This document shows, one piece after another, positions 45,976 through 56,995 of a stretch of 64,000 bases of DNA. Below the pieces are notes generated by a model that ran no database searches, was not told the origin of the DNA, and was given only the letters and a program-made list of their open reading frames with translations. The first letter of the stretch is position 1; each line of letters opens with the position of its first letter. Source of the stretch: Verpa conica (lineage: Eukaryota; Ascomycota; Pezizomycetes; Pezizales; Morchellaceae); assembly GCA_033030425.1 (NCBI GenBank), contig JAUFSD010000024.1, positions 496,001 to 560,000 of the forward strand. Direction: 5' to 3'. A program made the position numbers and the translations under genes.

Positions 45976-46721
45976 TGGACAAGAGAATCCTGAAAAGGGG
46001 TAATAGTCGTTCTCAGGTACTATGACGCTGGTTGCTTCTATTGCTTTTTTTGATTCTTGGTGGTGGAGTGGTGGGTTGGTGATTGGCAACTAAAATTTCA
46101 AAAATTCTAGGTTTGTGAACCCGTGGGGGTTTTTTCTATTTGTTGGCTTCTTCGAGGGAAATGTTGACTTGATAGTTTGTAGGATGGAGAACTGTTGGCT
46201 TTGGGCTATGCTTGTTCCTTTGTTCCGTTCTGCCTTGCTTCATGCAACCAGCTGCTACTTTTACTCTCGTGTAGCTACGCCTGGCTTCATCTTCACAAGA
46301 CGGTACTTGCATAGTTGAGTTCTTGCTTCCATCCTAGTTTCTTGGCTTGGAGGTTCGGTTGGCTGAGGCCTTCCTTCACCCTGTGCCCCTTCTCCGAGAA
46401 TGCTCGTCCCCGAGCATTGGAGAAAAAAATCGAGTATTGCTGCTTGAATGCAGCAAGACGAGAAAAAAAAATTTTGATGACTGGGTGGAGGCTTTTGACA
46501 GGGTTTTGCTGGCTTATTCGAGGGCTTTAGCCACTTGAATTTGGGAGTTTGTGTTGGATTTTGGAGGAGTAGGAGAGGCTTGGTCGGTGGGTTCGCTTCC
46601 TTTGTTGATGACTGGGTGGGTGTGTATCTTGCTCGTGGTGCTCAACACGGAATCGAGTGTTGGGTACTCGAAATAGTTATGGCGTGGTTCAGTGACTGCA
46701 CTTTTTTTATACTACTTTTCT

Positions 46722-46973
46722 TCAGGACTGTGTCTCTGAATATTGGGTAGGCTCAGGTGGGTACTGCTTGACAGGATTTGGTAGACGTGGGGATGAGAGG
46801 TTAGGTCCCTCTCCGTGAGAAGGACGAAGTCCTTGGTAGTGTTGACTGGTTTGAGAGGTTAGGTCCCTCTCCGTGAGAAGGGCGGAGCCCTTGGTATTGT
46901 TGACAGGGAGTTTGGCTGGTGGGGTAGAGAAGGAGATTTCTCTAGTTGGTGATGAGACACCAGGTGCTGTCAT
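46722..46973 (-). CDS. family D first frame, copy in D-1 (shortened by frameshift)
   Basis: Starts MTAPGVSSPTREISFSTPPA, 83 aa. It matches the first 70 or so residues of the frame at 50995-51453 in D-2, then diverges at a small indel (near 46755) and stops early. Pro/Ser/Thr-rich, no known domain; possibly a remnant of a gag-like start. Confidence 0.4.
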   Translation of the reverse strand: MTAPGVSSPTREISFSTPPAKLPVNNTKGSALLTERDLTSQTSQHYQGLRPSHGEGPNLSSPRLPNPVKQYPPEPTQYSETQS

Positions 46974-47416
46974 GCTGGTAGATCCTTCAAAGTGTAAAAG
47001 TACACAAGCCCTTGCTCTAGTGGGGACAGCAGGTGATGTCTAAAGAGCTGGGACACTAAGGGCACATGGACTAGAAGACTGGGAAGACTGGTACTAGAGT
47101 AGGTACTTGGTAGTAAATACAAGTTGAAGGATAGAGAACTAAAACTAAGAACTGGGGAAATGGCTCAATACTTATAGTATGGCCGAAACATGAAAGGGAA
47201 GGGGCTGACACGCGTAGCGTGTCAGACTACATGAAACAAGAACATGATACGTGATATGAAACTAAGGAGATCCTGATGACGTGGCAAGCCACGTCATCCC
47301 ATACATGAAACATAAATGAGACTAGACATGAAACTGATATGAAACGGGCAAGGCTGACTGGTGGTCGAGTGACAATTTGTGACCGAGTGAGAACTGATGA
47401 TTTGTCGTTCTTGACA

Positions 47417-48219
47417 ACTAAAGACTTTAAAAGGCTCTGCTTCCAATGGAAGACAAACATCTTTAGTAGAGTGTGTGAGGGTCTCTGAACAACTGTTGTT
47501 CGTTGACTAGCAATAATGGTTCTGTCCTGTAACACAATCACACACTAGTTTAGTGCAAGCACTGCTCGGCACTAATCTAGTAGATAAATTGTGGTAGGGG
47601 GAGGTTTCAGGCTAAGCCTAGTAGCTATCTCAAAGGGATTGACTAACTAGACTAGACTCGGTAGGCTAATATACTCATGTGAACTAAAGGTAGCCGGTCA
47701 ATTGCATATATTGATAACTAACTTAGGTAGCTGAATCCTGCCGACCCAAAACTAGCTAGACACGGCAGGTTTTATACAAAAACAAAAACATACATAAACT
47801 AGCCAGGGCATTCCATGCTCCGGTCCAAAAACAGATAAACAGTAATCAAAAATAACTCGGCACAACCATTCCTCTATTCCTGTCATGTTCCTCCGATCCC
47901 GGTAGCCTAATCTCCGATCCATGCTAGGATCAAAACACTAAAGAAATACTAATCATCCCGATCCGGTACCACCCCGGTACAACAATTACTCCGCTTCCGG
48001 CGGGGTTCCCAAACATAGTAAAATAGATCCAAAGAAACAATAAAGAAATCCCAAGGTGGTTAGTGCCATAACCACATCCAAAACAAGTAAAACAAAGAAT
48101 AAAGTAACACAGCAGGGGTGGTTACATGTCCTCAGGGGAAGGACGGGCTTAAGCTATGATTTTGATTGCGAGCAGGCTGCCAAGCAGCAGGGGAATAGTT
48201 CCTTTGTGCTTGTAAATTG
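47417..48219. other. unassigned sequence inside the inverted segment
   Basis: About 800 bp with no gene and no match to the other repeat families here. By the swapped target duplications it was once joined to the sequence now at 53173 onwards. Confidence 0.5.
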
Positions 48220-48896
48220 TAACGGCTGCGCTTAAGGGAGTGCCTAGGTGACGGGGTTCGGTGGAGACTTCGGTTGTGTTTTCAACAGAGCAAAGGGGTA
48301 ACGGCGAGAACTTGGACGGCGACAGTGATTCTTCGGTAAAACCCTTGGATATAAAAGATCCAAGAAGGTAATGGAATTCTTAATAAAAAACTTAGGAAAC
48401 AGGAGATTGCGTAACGAAAGAAAGTCCTCCATGAAGCGGGGTGAAGCCCCGCTTATATACAAAAACCCCAACTCTGCGAGCCGTATTCCTCTGTCCGCGT
48501 TACCTAAAGTTGCTTCAACAATTACAAATTTCCTTGGATATACTATATCCTTCCCCTAAGTCGCTTTCCCATACTAACCCCGTACTAAAGATACAAGTGT
48601 TCCTTTGGGACCTTTCGGACGTCCTATTCCTATTCCGTCTTCTCCGACATATGCGCAGAGCCTAAAAAAGCTTAACCCCCAAAATCCGGCATCCCATCAA
48701 CGTCCTGTGTGATGGCGTGGGCTTAAAGGACCCCTTTCGGGACTCCTTCGTAAACGGGCTATGTTACGGTGTACGCAATTGACTCGATCTCTTCGTGGAG
48801 GCAGTACTGAAGGTGGCCCGCTTCCGCAAGCGCCGGTCCAGTTTGGAATCGATCGCTCTATACGTTTCCCCGGTATCTCTGAGACTGCCCGCGACA
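48220..48896 (-). repeat. family E LTR, copy 2
   Basis: Same orientation and order as 23549-24224, ending in CCCGCGACA (minus-strand start TGTCGCGGG). No pol lies next to it, so it is a solo or broken LTR. Confidence 0.7.
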
Positions 48897-49176
48897 TAAA
48901 TCAACTGAGTCTAGAGCGCCCCTAAGAACTAGCGGGGTCAATAGACCAGTGACTAAAAAGCGGTTGTCACAAAAGACCTGTAACTTTTGCTACAGTAGTC
49001 CGATTTAAGATCCAATTGCACCTATGGATTTGCAGCACTGTCCCCTATATACCCTCCGAGTTTGGTTTGGTTGGACAAATTTTCCTGACGATTTGGAGTT
49101 ATTTTTGGGGTCCAAAATTGTCTTTTTGTTAAGAAATCAGCAACTTCGTAAGTCCCCTCTGCAGACGGCGGGTAGC
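48897..49176. other. diverged family C-related sequence between two E LTRs
   Basis: Contains a stretch (about 49043-49110: TATACCCTCCGAGTTTGG, AAATTTTCCTGACG, TTTTTGGGGTCCAAA) clearly related to the middle of family C, though diverged. Confidence 0.5.
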
Positions 49177-49483
49177 TGTCGCGGGCAGTCTCAGAGATAT
49201 TGGGGAAATGCATAGAGCAACCAATTCCAAACTGGACCGGCGCCTGCGGAAGTGGGTCACCTTTGACACTGCCCCCACGAAGAGATCGAGTCGATTGCAT
49301 GCGCAATAGCGCCACCAGTTTACGAAGAAGTCCTGAAAGGGGTCCTTTAAGCCCGCGCCATCACACAGGACGTTGATGGGATGCCGGATTTTGGGGGTTA
49401 AGCTTTTTTAGGGTTCGCGCATATGTCGGAGAAAACGGAATGGGAATCAGACGTTCAAGAGGTTACGAAGGGACCCTTGTATC
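49177..49483 (+). repeat. family E LTR, copy 3, truncated
   Basis: Starts TGTCGCGGGCAGTC on the plus strand, inverted relative to copy 2, and is cut at 49483 by family C copy C4. Confidence 0.7.
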
Positions 49484-49807
49484 TGTAAAACTGGCCTATA
49501 CAATTGTCCAGGCTACGTCCCGTCAAGCTTAGAGTTCAGTCCGAAGGTATAAGATACCAACTACCAAGGTCTCCTCAGTCAACGGTAGTAGTTGTTCCCT
49601 TAAATCGCACAAGAGAGTTACGAACTACGATATCGTCAAGACTCACTAGAGTTAGTTAGATAAAGTGGAAAGTTGTTCAGTTGAAGCTTCGAAAGTTACA
49701 AGCGAAATGTTGTAATAGAGTTATAAGGTAAAGGTAGTTTGATAGATTCAAATATATTGATAAGACTCGTTCTTCCCATTGATGTTCTGGTAAAGAGACA
49801 AATCTGC
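49484..49807 (+). repeat. family C copy C4, 5' part only
   Basis: Starts TGTAAAACTGGCC and stops at AAATCTGC, where the terminus of C3 (TGTTGTAGG) follows in inverse direction. Confidence 0.75.
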
Positions 49808-50551
49808 TGTTGTAGGCACCTGATAAGAGGAGTATTTCTGGGAACCATGAAGACCACTTGTTTGACTATCCAGGTAACTAAATCCCTAGCCCGTTTCTTG
49901 AGAAACGCGATAGGGGTTTGGGGAGAAGCGCGTGTGAAATATTATTGCTGGCGGCTATCTCCTGCAGGGCGCCCCACTGTGCCACCTACCAGGTGCTGGG
50001 TGGGCCCCTCAGAGTTGCTGTAAACGCATAGTAAAAACACACGCTTTGGACCCCAAAAATAACCCCTGGAGCGTCAGGAAAATTCGTCCGTCCGAACCAA
50101 ATCCGGAGGGTATATGAGAGGGCATGATTTGGAGCTGACTGGTGAAAGAATCGAGGAAATCGGATAAGAACTGACGGAGTTGTGCCCTCCGCCAGTCGGA
50201 GCATGTTTTTTGACAAACTAACGGTATGAAGGAAGGCCCCGCTTCCCAGTACTGCTTGCTGATTAGTACCAAAGGGCTTTGGTGACTCTCTGCCACAAGG
50301 GAACATGCAAGGACGGAACAGATACGGTGGTTAGTACACTTATCGGCCCGTCCGCAGAGTACAGATTGGTTCACTAACAGCTTTACATGATTGCATTACT
50401 CTAGTACACCTTTGGGCTTGACTAGAATAGACGATAGGGCCGGGACAAAGTGCTTGGACTGGTTGGGATTTGTATAAGTATGGGGGGAATGTATTTGTAT
50501 TGGCGATTGTTACTGTGTTGTAAGATTTGTATTGTATGGCGTGATTGCTTG
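49808..50551 (-). repeat. family C copy C3, terminal part, inverted
   Basis: From TGTTGTAGGCACC to ATTGCTTG. In the reverse direction it continues exactly the sequence interrupted at 44794 (CTGCCAAGC then AATCACGCC, as in intact copy C2). So it is the missing end of C3, displaced by inversion. Confidence 0.8.
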
Positions 50552-50994
50552 TGTCAAGAACGACAAATCATCAGTTCTCACTCGGTCACAAATTGTCACT
50601 CGACCACCAGTCAGCCTTGCCCGTTTCATATCAGTTTCATGTCTAGTCTCATTTATGTTTCATGTATGGGATGACGTGGCTTGCCACGTCATCAGGATCT
50701 CCTTAGTTTCATATCACGTATCATGTTCTTGTTTCATGTAGTCTGACACGCTACGCGTGTCAGCCCCTTCCCTTTCATGTTTCGGCCATACTATAAGTAT
50801 TGAGCCATTTCCCCAGTTCTTAGTTTTAGTTCTCTATCCTTCAACTTGTATTTACTACCAAGTACCTACTCTAGTTCCAGTCTTCCCAGTCTTCTAGTCC
50901 ATGTGCCCTTAGTGTCCCAGCTCTTTAGACATCACCTGCTGTCCCCACTAGAGCAAGGGCTTGTGTACTTTTACACTTTGAAGGATCTACCAGC

Positions 50995-51453
50995 ATGACA
51001 GCACCTGGTGTCTCATCACCAACTAGAGAAATCTCCTTCTCTACCCCACCAGCCAAACTCCCTGTCAACAATACCAAGGGCTCCGCCCTTCTCACGGAGA
51101 GGGACCTAACCTCTCAAACCAGTCAACACTACCAAGGACTTCGTCCTTCTCACGGAGAGGGACCTAACCTCTCATCCCCACGTCTACCAAATCCTGTCAA
51201 GCAGTACCCACTGGAAGCCTACCCAATATTCAGAGACACAGTCCTGAAGAAAAGTAGTATAAAAAGTGCAGTCACTGAACCACGCCATAACTATTTCGAG
51301 TACCCAACACTCGATTCCGTGTTGAGCACCACGAGCAAGATACACACCCACCCAGTCATCAACAAAGGAAGCGAACCCACCGACCAAGCCTCTCCTACTC
51401 CTCCAAAATCCAACACAAACTCCCAAATTCAAGTGGCTAAAGCCCTCGAATAA
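50995..51453 (+). CDS. family D first frame, full-length copy in D-2 (152 aa)
   Basis: Starts MTAPGVSSPTREISFSTPPA and ends NSQIQVAKALE. Rich in Pro, Ser and Thr, with an internal repeat (LLTERDLTSQ and a second GEGPNLSS; DNA repeat CTCACGGAGAGGGACCTAAC). No retroviral domain recognised. Its position after the 5' LTR suggests a gag remnant or a newly captured frame. Confidence 0.45.
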   Translation: MTAPGVSSPTREISFSTPPAKLPVNNTKGSALLTERDLTSQTSQHYQGLRPSHGEGPNLSSPRLPNPVKQYPLEAYPIFRDTVLKKSSIKSAVTEPRHNYFEYPTLDSVLSTTSKIHTHPVINKGSEPTDQASPTPPKSNTNSQIQVAKALE

Positions 51454-52009
51454 GCCAGCAAAACCCTGTCAAAAGCCTCCACCCAGTCATCAAAATTTTT
51501 TTTCTCGTCTTGCTGCATTCAAGCAGCAATACTCGATTTTTTTTCTCCAATGCTCGGGGACGAGCATTCTCGGAGAGGGACCTAGGGGTGAAGGAAGGCC
51601 TCAGCCAACCGAACCTCCAAGCCAAGAAACTAGGATGGAAGCAAGAACTCAACTATGCAAGTACCGTCTTGTGAAGATGAAGCCAGGCGTAGCTACACGA
51701 GAGTAAAAGTAGCAGCTGGTTGCATGAAGCAAGGCAGAACGGAACAAAGGAACAAGCATAGCCCAAAGCCAACAGTTCTCCATCCTACAAACTATTAAGT
51801 CAACATTTCCCTCGAAGAAGCCAACAAATAAGAAAAAACCCCCACGGGTTCACAAACCTAGAATTTTTGAAATTTTAGTTGCCAATCACCAACCCACCAC
51901 TCCACCACCAAGAATCAAAAAGCAATAGAAGCAACCAGCGTCATAGTACCTGAGAACGACTATTACCCCTTTTCAGGATTCTCTTGTCCATTGAAACATC
52001 TCCTGTTTC

Positions 52010-52375
52010 AATCCCGTGTTGAGCCTCTGCGGCAAGATACACATTCCCTGTTTTTTGAAACACGCCCTGTTTCAATTCCGTGTTGAGTTTCACAACAAAG
52101 ATACACATTCCCCGTCCTTTGAAAACACATCCTGTTTCAATTCCGTGTTGAGCCCCTGTGGCAAGATACACATTCCCCAGTCCTTTGAAACATACCCTGT
52201 TTCAATTCCGTGTTGAGCCTCTGTAAAACAAGCAAGATACACACTCCTTATCTTTGAGACGTGTTCCGTCTCATCCCGTTGAGCCCCTGTGGCAAGATAC
52301 ACATTCCCCAGTCCTTTGAAACATACCCTGTTTCAATTCCGTGTTGAGTTTTTTACAACAAGATACACACAGCCC
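52010..52375. repeat. minisatellite in D-2
   Basis: Counterpart of 45606-45975 on the other strand, with the same 60-70 bp units including the CGTCTC variant. Small indels differ between the two copies. Confidence 0.78.
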
Positions 52376-52484
52376 AGTTCACAATCCAACGTCTATAAAA
52401 GACTAAAACTCTCGCGCTTCCACGGAACCAGAAAGAAAGTCTTACGAACCAAAAAGTACTCCAGAAAACCCATTATCCCCCACC

Positions 52485-52727
52485 ATGTCCCAACCTCAGG
52501 AAAACACTACTCTCCCCTCCAAGCCAGACGAAGTCAAAAAGTCTGCCAACCACGAGCATGCCTACATGCACTTCACTGCCTGTTACGATGACGGATGTCT
52601 CATACATTACAGCGCTAAAGTAGGAGCCAACTACTTTCCCCAGAAACGCAAAGTCAAGCGTACCAAGAAGCGTCAAGTTAGACGCATATCAGACAGCAAC
52701 CCTAAAAACCAGTTGTTAAGGGACTAA
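52485..52727 (+). CDS. family D small basic protein (80 aa), copy in D-2
   Basis: MSQPQENTTLPSKPDEVKKS to NPKNQLLRD. It differs from the D-1 copy by a few residues (P/S, C/Y, V/I), with the reading frame kept in both. The conserved length suggests some selection or very recent common origin. His/Cys-rich centre and basic C terminus; function unknown. Confidence 0.5.
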   Translation: MSQPQENTTLPSKPDEVKKSANHEHAYMHFTACYDDGCLIHYSAKVGANYFPQKRKVKRTKKRQVRRISDSNPKNQLLRD

Positions 52728-53177
52728 CAACCTCGGAGAGAGACCTACTGTCAAGAACAACAAATCATCAGTTCTCACTCGGTCACAAATTGTCACTCGA
52801 CCACCAGTCAACCTTGCCCGTTTCATATCAGTTTCATGTTTTAGTCTCATTTATGTTTCATGTATGGGATGACGTGGCCTGCCACGTCATCAGGATCTCC
52901 TTAGTTTCATATCACGTATCATGTTCTCGTTTCATGTAGTCTGACACGCTACGCGTGTCAGCCCCTTCCCTTTCATGTTTCGGCCATACTATAAGTATCG
53001 AGCCATTTCCCCAGTTCTTAGTCTTAGCTCTCTATCCTTCAACTTGTATTTACTACCAAGTACCTACTCTAGTTCCAGTCTTCCCAGTCTTCTAGTCCAT
53101 GTGCCCTTAGTGTCCCAGTTCTTTAGACATCACCTGCTGTCCCCACTAGAGCAAGGGCTTGTGTACTTTTACATTAG

Positions 53178-53779
53178 TTATCTCTGCCTAAAACCTTATT
53201 CCTGTATTTGATAAGAGGACTGTTAACCTTCCATGTTGACGAGCGGTTCTAAGCCTTGCTGCTGAAGCTTCTTGTCAGAAAGGGAGGTTGTAGTTTTTTG
53301 TTGTACGGCAGTACTCCCAGGGAACGTCCCGTGGGAGTGCTCCCGTTACATATTGATGTCCTAATGTATGTGCATTACTCCCCAGAGTCCTTTGTATTTC
53401 TAAAACACAACTTTAGTTAAATACTCCCCTTTCCAGTATTGTATTTAATTCAGATGCTAGTCTGCCGACCCTCAAACTATCGGGCTTGGCGCTTTCTCAA
53501 CCTAGCTCTATAGTGTCTAGAGCAATTTTTTAGTACTGTGTTTCTATATGTAGTTATGGATTTATGTACAAGTCCAATGAAAAATTCGTCTCTTTTAACT
53601 GACCTATCCTATGAATTACCTTCCCTATGGTGCTTCAGGTCTTGTTGCTCTTGCCTTACCACTACGTATTCACTAGCCAGACGAGTCAACATCCCAGGTA
53701 GTTGGGTCAACGCCCTACCGTGTCTTTAATCGACGAATTCCGTCACCCTTAATACTTCCTACCCAGTTGCGTTCCAACA
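53178..53779. other. boundary of transposon block and DPB4 promoter
   Basis: About 600 bp without a gene. The repeat content ends at 53172. The ACCACTACGTATTC and CGACGAATTCCGTC region just before the ATG is the likely leader of DPB4. Confidence 0.5.
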
Positions 53780-54761
53780 ATGCCCCGTAAGCCTGATATA
53801 GGAATAGAAACTAAAGATGGCAGCGCAAATAGTTCTGGAGTAAGTGGGGGACTGGGAGGGGGTGGAAATCCTAAAGAAGCTGGTGTGTCCATCGATGTAA
53901 GCCTGTTCGTTCCATCTAGGCAAGGTAGAAACAAATCATTGACCCAGATTCTCAGGATCATATTCTCCCAAAGTCTATTGTCACTCGCCTCGCTAAAGGC
54001 GTTCTCCCGCAAAACACCAATGTTCAAAAAGACGCCATTCTTGCCCTGTCAAAAGGTGGCACTGTGTTCATCAACTATCTCTGTGCAACGTCCGGATCTC
54101 CTTCGCTCTACTGAGATCTATACTTACGTACTAACTATTCCCTAGAGCAAATGACGCAGCTAAAAATCATGGACGAAAAATGATAAATCCAAAAGATATT
54201 CTCGATGCTATCCAGATGATGGAATTCGATGACTTTGTACCCCGGTTGGAAGCTGAACTAGCGAGTTTGTACCCCCCCCCCCCCCAGATTTATTGTTATT
54301 CCTTCATTATTAGCTGGTTTTTAATTCTCCATGTAGAATTCAATGAAGTAGCGGCAGAGAAGCGTGTATCGACAAAAAAAGCCGCGAAGACTAAAGAAAT
54401 TATTAGTACACCAGGATCCACTACTGCCAAACATTCACCTTGCGAGGTTCCAAATAATGGTAATGATTCTCCTCCAGCGCCCAAGAAGATGAGGGTAGAT
54501 GCCGTAACAGACCCAGGAGCAAACAAAGCAAAGAGTACTGGACCAGCTGGGAATTCGGTTCCTGTTAGAGGGTGGGGGGATGAAGACGAAGATTATGATG
54601 AAGAAATGGGAGACGAGGACGATGATGAAATTGATGAAGTAGAAGAAACAGAGTCTGAAGCTCTTGATGAAGAAAGTGATGAAGCTCCTGATGATGCTGA
54701 TACTGGAGGAAATCATCAAGAGGAGGACGAGGCACTCGATAACGGGGTCGATAGTGATTAG
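53780..54761 (+). CDS. DPB4: DNA polymerase epsilon histone-fold subunit Dpb4
   Basis: Proposed join(53780..53896,53956..54089,54146..54264,54337..54761), 264 aa. The histone-fold reads SIDDHILPKSIVTRLAKGVL, NTNVQKDAILALSKGGTVFI, NYLCATANDAAKNHGRK, INPKDILDAIQMMEFDDFVP and RLEAELAKFNEVAAEKR. This is the CBF/NF-Y (H2B-like) fold of Dpb4/CHRAC-17, which pairs with an H2A-like partner in Pol epsilon and chromatin-remodelling complexes. A long acidic tail (DEDEDYDEEMGDEDDDEIDE) follows. All three introns close in phase; the third has a run of 14 C. Start chosen as the first ATG with an uninterrupted frame into exon 1. Confidence 0.9.
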
Positions 54762-55473
54762 CCACCAGATGATATCATTTCTTTCATAATACTACAGTGG
54801 GTGTTTATTCTTGAAGTTCTTTAACTGTCCCGCCATGAGATATAAGACAGCAAACTTCTGGAAACTAAGAGCCCCCTCTCCCAAAATAGCCCAAAAGACA
54901 CCTAAGCCGTGAGTAAGCCTGTAGCTCATTTGCTGACTTTTATCAGAAATAATACTAGTTGATGCTCCGATAGTATATATTGAATAAGTGTAGTAGACTC
55001 TCAATATTCACCCAGATCCTATGACCATCTATGACTAGCATCCAGATCGTCATAATTATCGAACTCTATAATTAATACCGATAGCACTTTAATATTGTCC
55101 AGGAATCCCTGTGATATCCTTTAATCCTCCCCCCTACATATATGCCTCGAACCCACAGTTATACGATTTTTATTCTCCATAACTCCCAAGCCATAAGATC
55201 AAATAGCCAATCTCTTAAGCTCTTGGTCTAGTGGATTAACAGGCTCACTAAACTCGCTCTTACCGATGAAGACCGTAGCCCTGCTCCCAATTGTAACGTA
55301 AGGCCAGCCCTCCGTTCATTAACTACTATTTGTGAAGTGGAGAATAGGAAACGGCAGGTAATTATTTTACCCCCCTAGGAATAATGTTACAGTAAGAGCC
55401 CTTAAAGGAACGGTATCTTCCACCGATATCGAACCTAGCATGCAACAAAAGGTAAGATAGGCGACTCATGTAA
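54762..55473. other. convergent 3' regions of DPB4 and the CUS2-like gene
   Basis: About 710 bp, AT-rich, no coding frame of note. It should hold both 3' UTRs. Nothing else recognised. Confidence 0.5.
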
Positions 55474-56995
55474 TTACTCTTTGGTTTCCTCCAACCAATC
55501 CCCAAACCTCTCCAAGCGATCCTTCTCACCCTCATCGTCAACCCCCTTCTTAGAACTCTTCCTGAATTTCTCTTCGCCATCAAAAACATATGCCTCCACT
55601 TTCTGTCCCCCAAAGAAACGACCATTCATGACCTAAATAATGAGTTTGCAAAACGTCTCATAAACCGACATCGCGACGGTAATGACTATGAGAGTGATGG
55701 CACAAACATACCTCAATACATGATTTTGCGCTCTGTGTATTGGCAAATCTTACACTGACCACACCATCCTCTTCCCCATCAAATAGGACGACATTCGTCA
55801 CGTCCCCCAGTTTTTCGCATTCTTCCCGAATGTCTGCTTTCAAATCCAGGAGCATAGTTGGGTCCTCCTAGAAAACATAAGTACCAATCTATGACTTATA
55901 AAAGTATTATACTTACTTCTAACTCTTTAAGAGTAAACATATGCTTCAGGATAACGACCTTATCCCATCTTGAGCCTTTTTCCTGTATTACTGATGGATC
56001 ATCATCATCCCAGTCTGCTAGTTTACTATTGTCATCAACAAATACAGTTAGCCTATTGTGCACTTGAAGAAATGTCTTCAGACCAGTCGCTAGGTGGCCA
56101 AACTTATTTAGTTTTTGGGTCTTAGCAATGATCTTCCTTTTTTCCTTCATAGTCTTCGTAACTGGAGCAGTCTGTTGTGCTTTATAGCTGAAATCCGCTG
56201 GCTGAACTTTAACCCTTGACCCTTCTATGCCAAATCGAAAATCTGAATCATCGAGCATTTGGACTGCCAACTTAACACTTTCAGGCCGAAAATATACGAC
56301 CAATGCATCACCTTTCGGTTTTCCGTCCTCATCTTTGTAAAGCTTGATGCGTGGCTTTCCGCGATCTATCTCTTCAGCAATAACACCACACTTCGAGAAG
56401 ACATCTTTAATTTCATCTTCCGTGACATCTAATGGAAGATTGGTGATATAAACTGCAGTATTCTTTCGAGCTGGCGGCTCCCCGTCACCTTTCTTATTTC
56501 CTCGAGCCTTTTTAGACATTGATGGAGCTTCCTAGTAAGAATAATAATATAAGTACGATAATTTACTACAGTACTCCTCGGTACAAGAACATAGGCGCGT
56601 ACCTCGTTACCCTCATTCGAAGTATATATTTTTTTTCTCTTCTTGTTTGCTGGTCCTGCTGGTTCGGACTCATCAACTCCGGCAACTGCATACGCTGCTT
56701 GTTGCTGCTCTGCTAACGATTCGTCTAACTTCACAAGAGGTCAACGATCCTGGCCTAGCCTCGAGATTCAGATCACTAGAACCATAGGTGAACATACCAC
56801 GGGGATCCACCGCTTTAGAGCCTCGTCAAACTCAAACTCGGAGCCATCATCTGCCTCTAAGGACCATTTCCCAGATATCCTAGACCAAGCGACGCGGGGA
56901 TCGGCTTCGAACTCTTCACGCGTCATTGGGAAAGCGGAACACTCGATTGGTGCATGATTAGTTAAATCATTTGGCTCGACCAGGTCGTGGTCCAT
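55474..56995 (-). CDS. CUS2: U2 snRNP-associated splicing factor, Tat-SF1/Cus2-like, two RRMs
   Basis: Proposed complement(join(55474..55632,55712..55867,55917..56531,56603..56728,56798..56995)), 417 aa; every exon length is a multiple of three. The N terminus has an OCRE-like aromatic segment (WSLEADDGSEFEFDEALKRW), followed by a nuclear signal (NKKRKKIY). RRM1 has TAVYITNLPLDVTEDEIKDV and GDALVVYFRPESVKLAVQML. A linker WDDDDPS and then RRM2/UHM follow (WDKVVILKHMFTLKELEED, REECEKLGDVTNVVLFDGEE, VSVRFANTQSAKSCIEVMNG, RFFGGQKVEAYVFDGEEKF). The final RxF-type motif is that of U2AF-homology motifs. It should act in the nucleus with Hsh155/SF3b1 during pre-spliceosome assembly. Confidence 0.92.

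Larger units (their letters stand above)
44795..47416 (-). mobile_element. family D short LTR retroelement, copy D-1 (non-autonomous, 2.6 kb)
   Basis: Two LTRs of 424 bp (44795-45218 and 46993-47416) enclose 1774 bp. LTR ends are TGT..ACA. Each LTR has two hairpins, CTGACACGC-GTA-GCGTGTCAG (45007-45027) and GATGACGTGGC-AA-GCCACGTCATC (45077-45100). The interior has no protease, RT or integrase motif, only small frames and a minisatellite, so it must depend on another element (TRIM/LARD-like). The flanks are CAAGC on the left and ACTAA on the right, which do not match each other but match the flanks of D-2 crosswise. Confidence 0.88.
50552..53172 (+). mobile_element. family D short LTR retroelement, copy D-2 (non-autonomous, 2.6 kb)
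   Basis: LTRs 50552-50975 and 52749-53172 (424 bp each), interior 1773 bp, inverted relative to D-1 and nearly identical to it. The first ATG frame begins 20 bp after the 5' LTR, and a purine-rich GGAGAGAGA precedes the 3' LTR, so plus is the likely sense strand. Flanks are GCTTG (50547-50551) and TTAGT (53173-53177). The same LTR hairpins are present as in D-1. Confidence 0.88.

Noticed and set aside
46115..46750. Plus-strand frames in D-1 (for example MSSCFHPSFLAWRFGWLRPS)
   Set aside because: They are antisense to the likely sense strand of the element, change length between D-1 and D-2, and show no domain.
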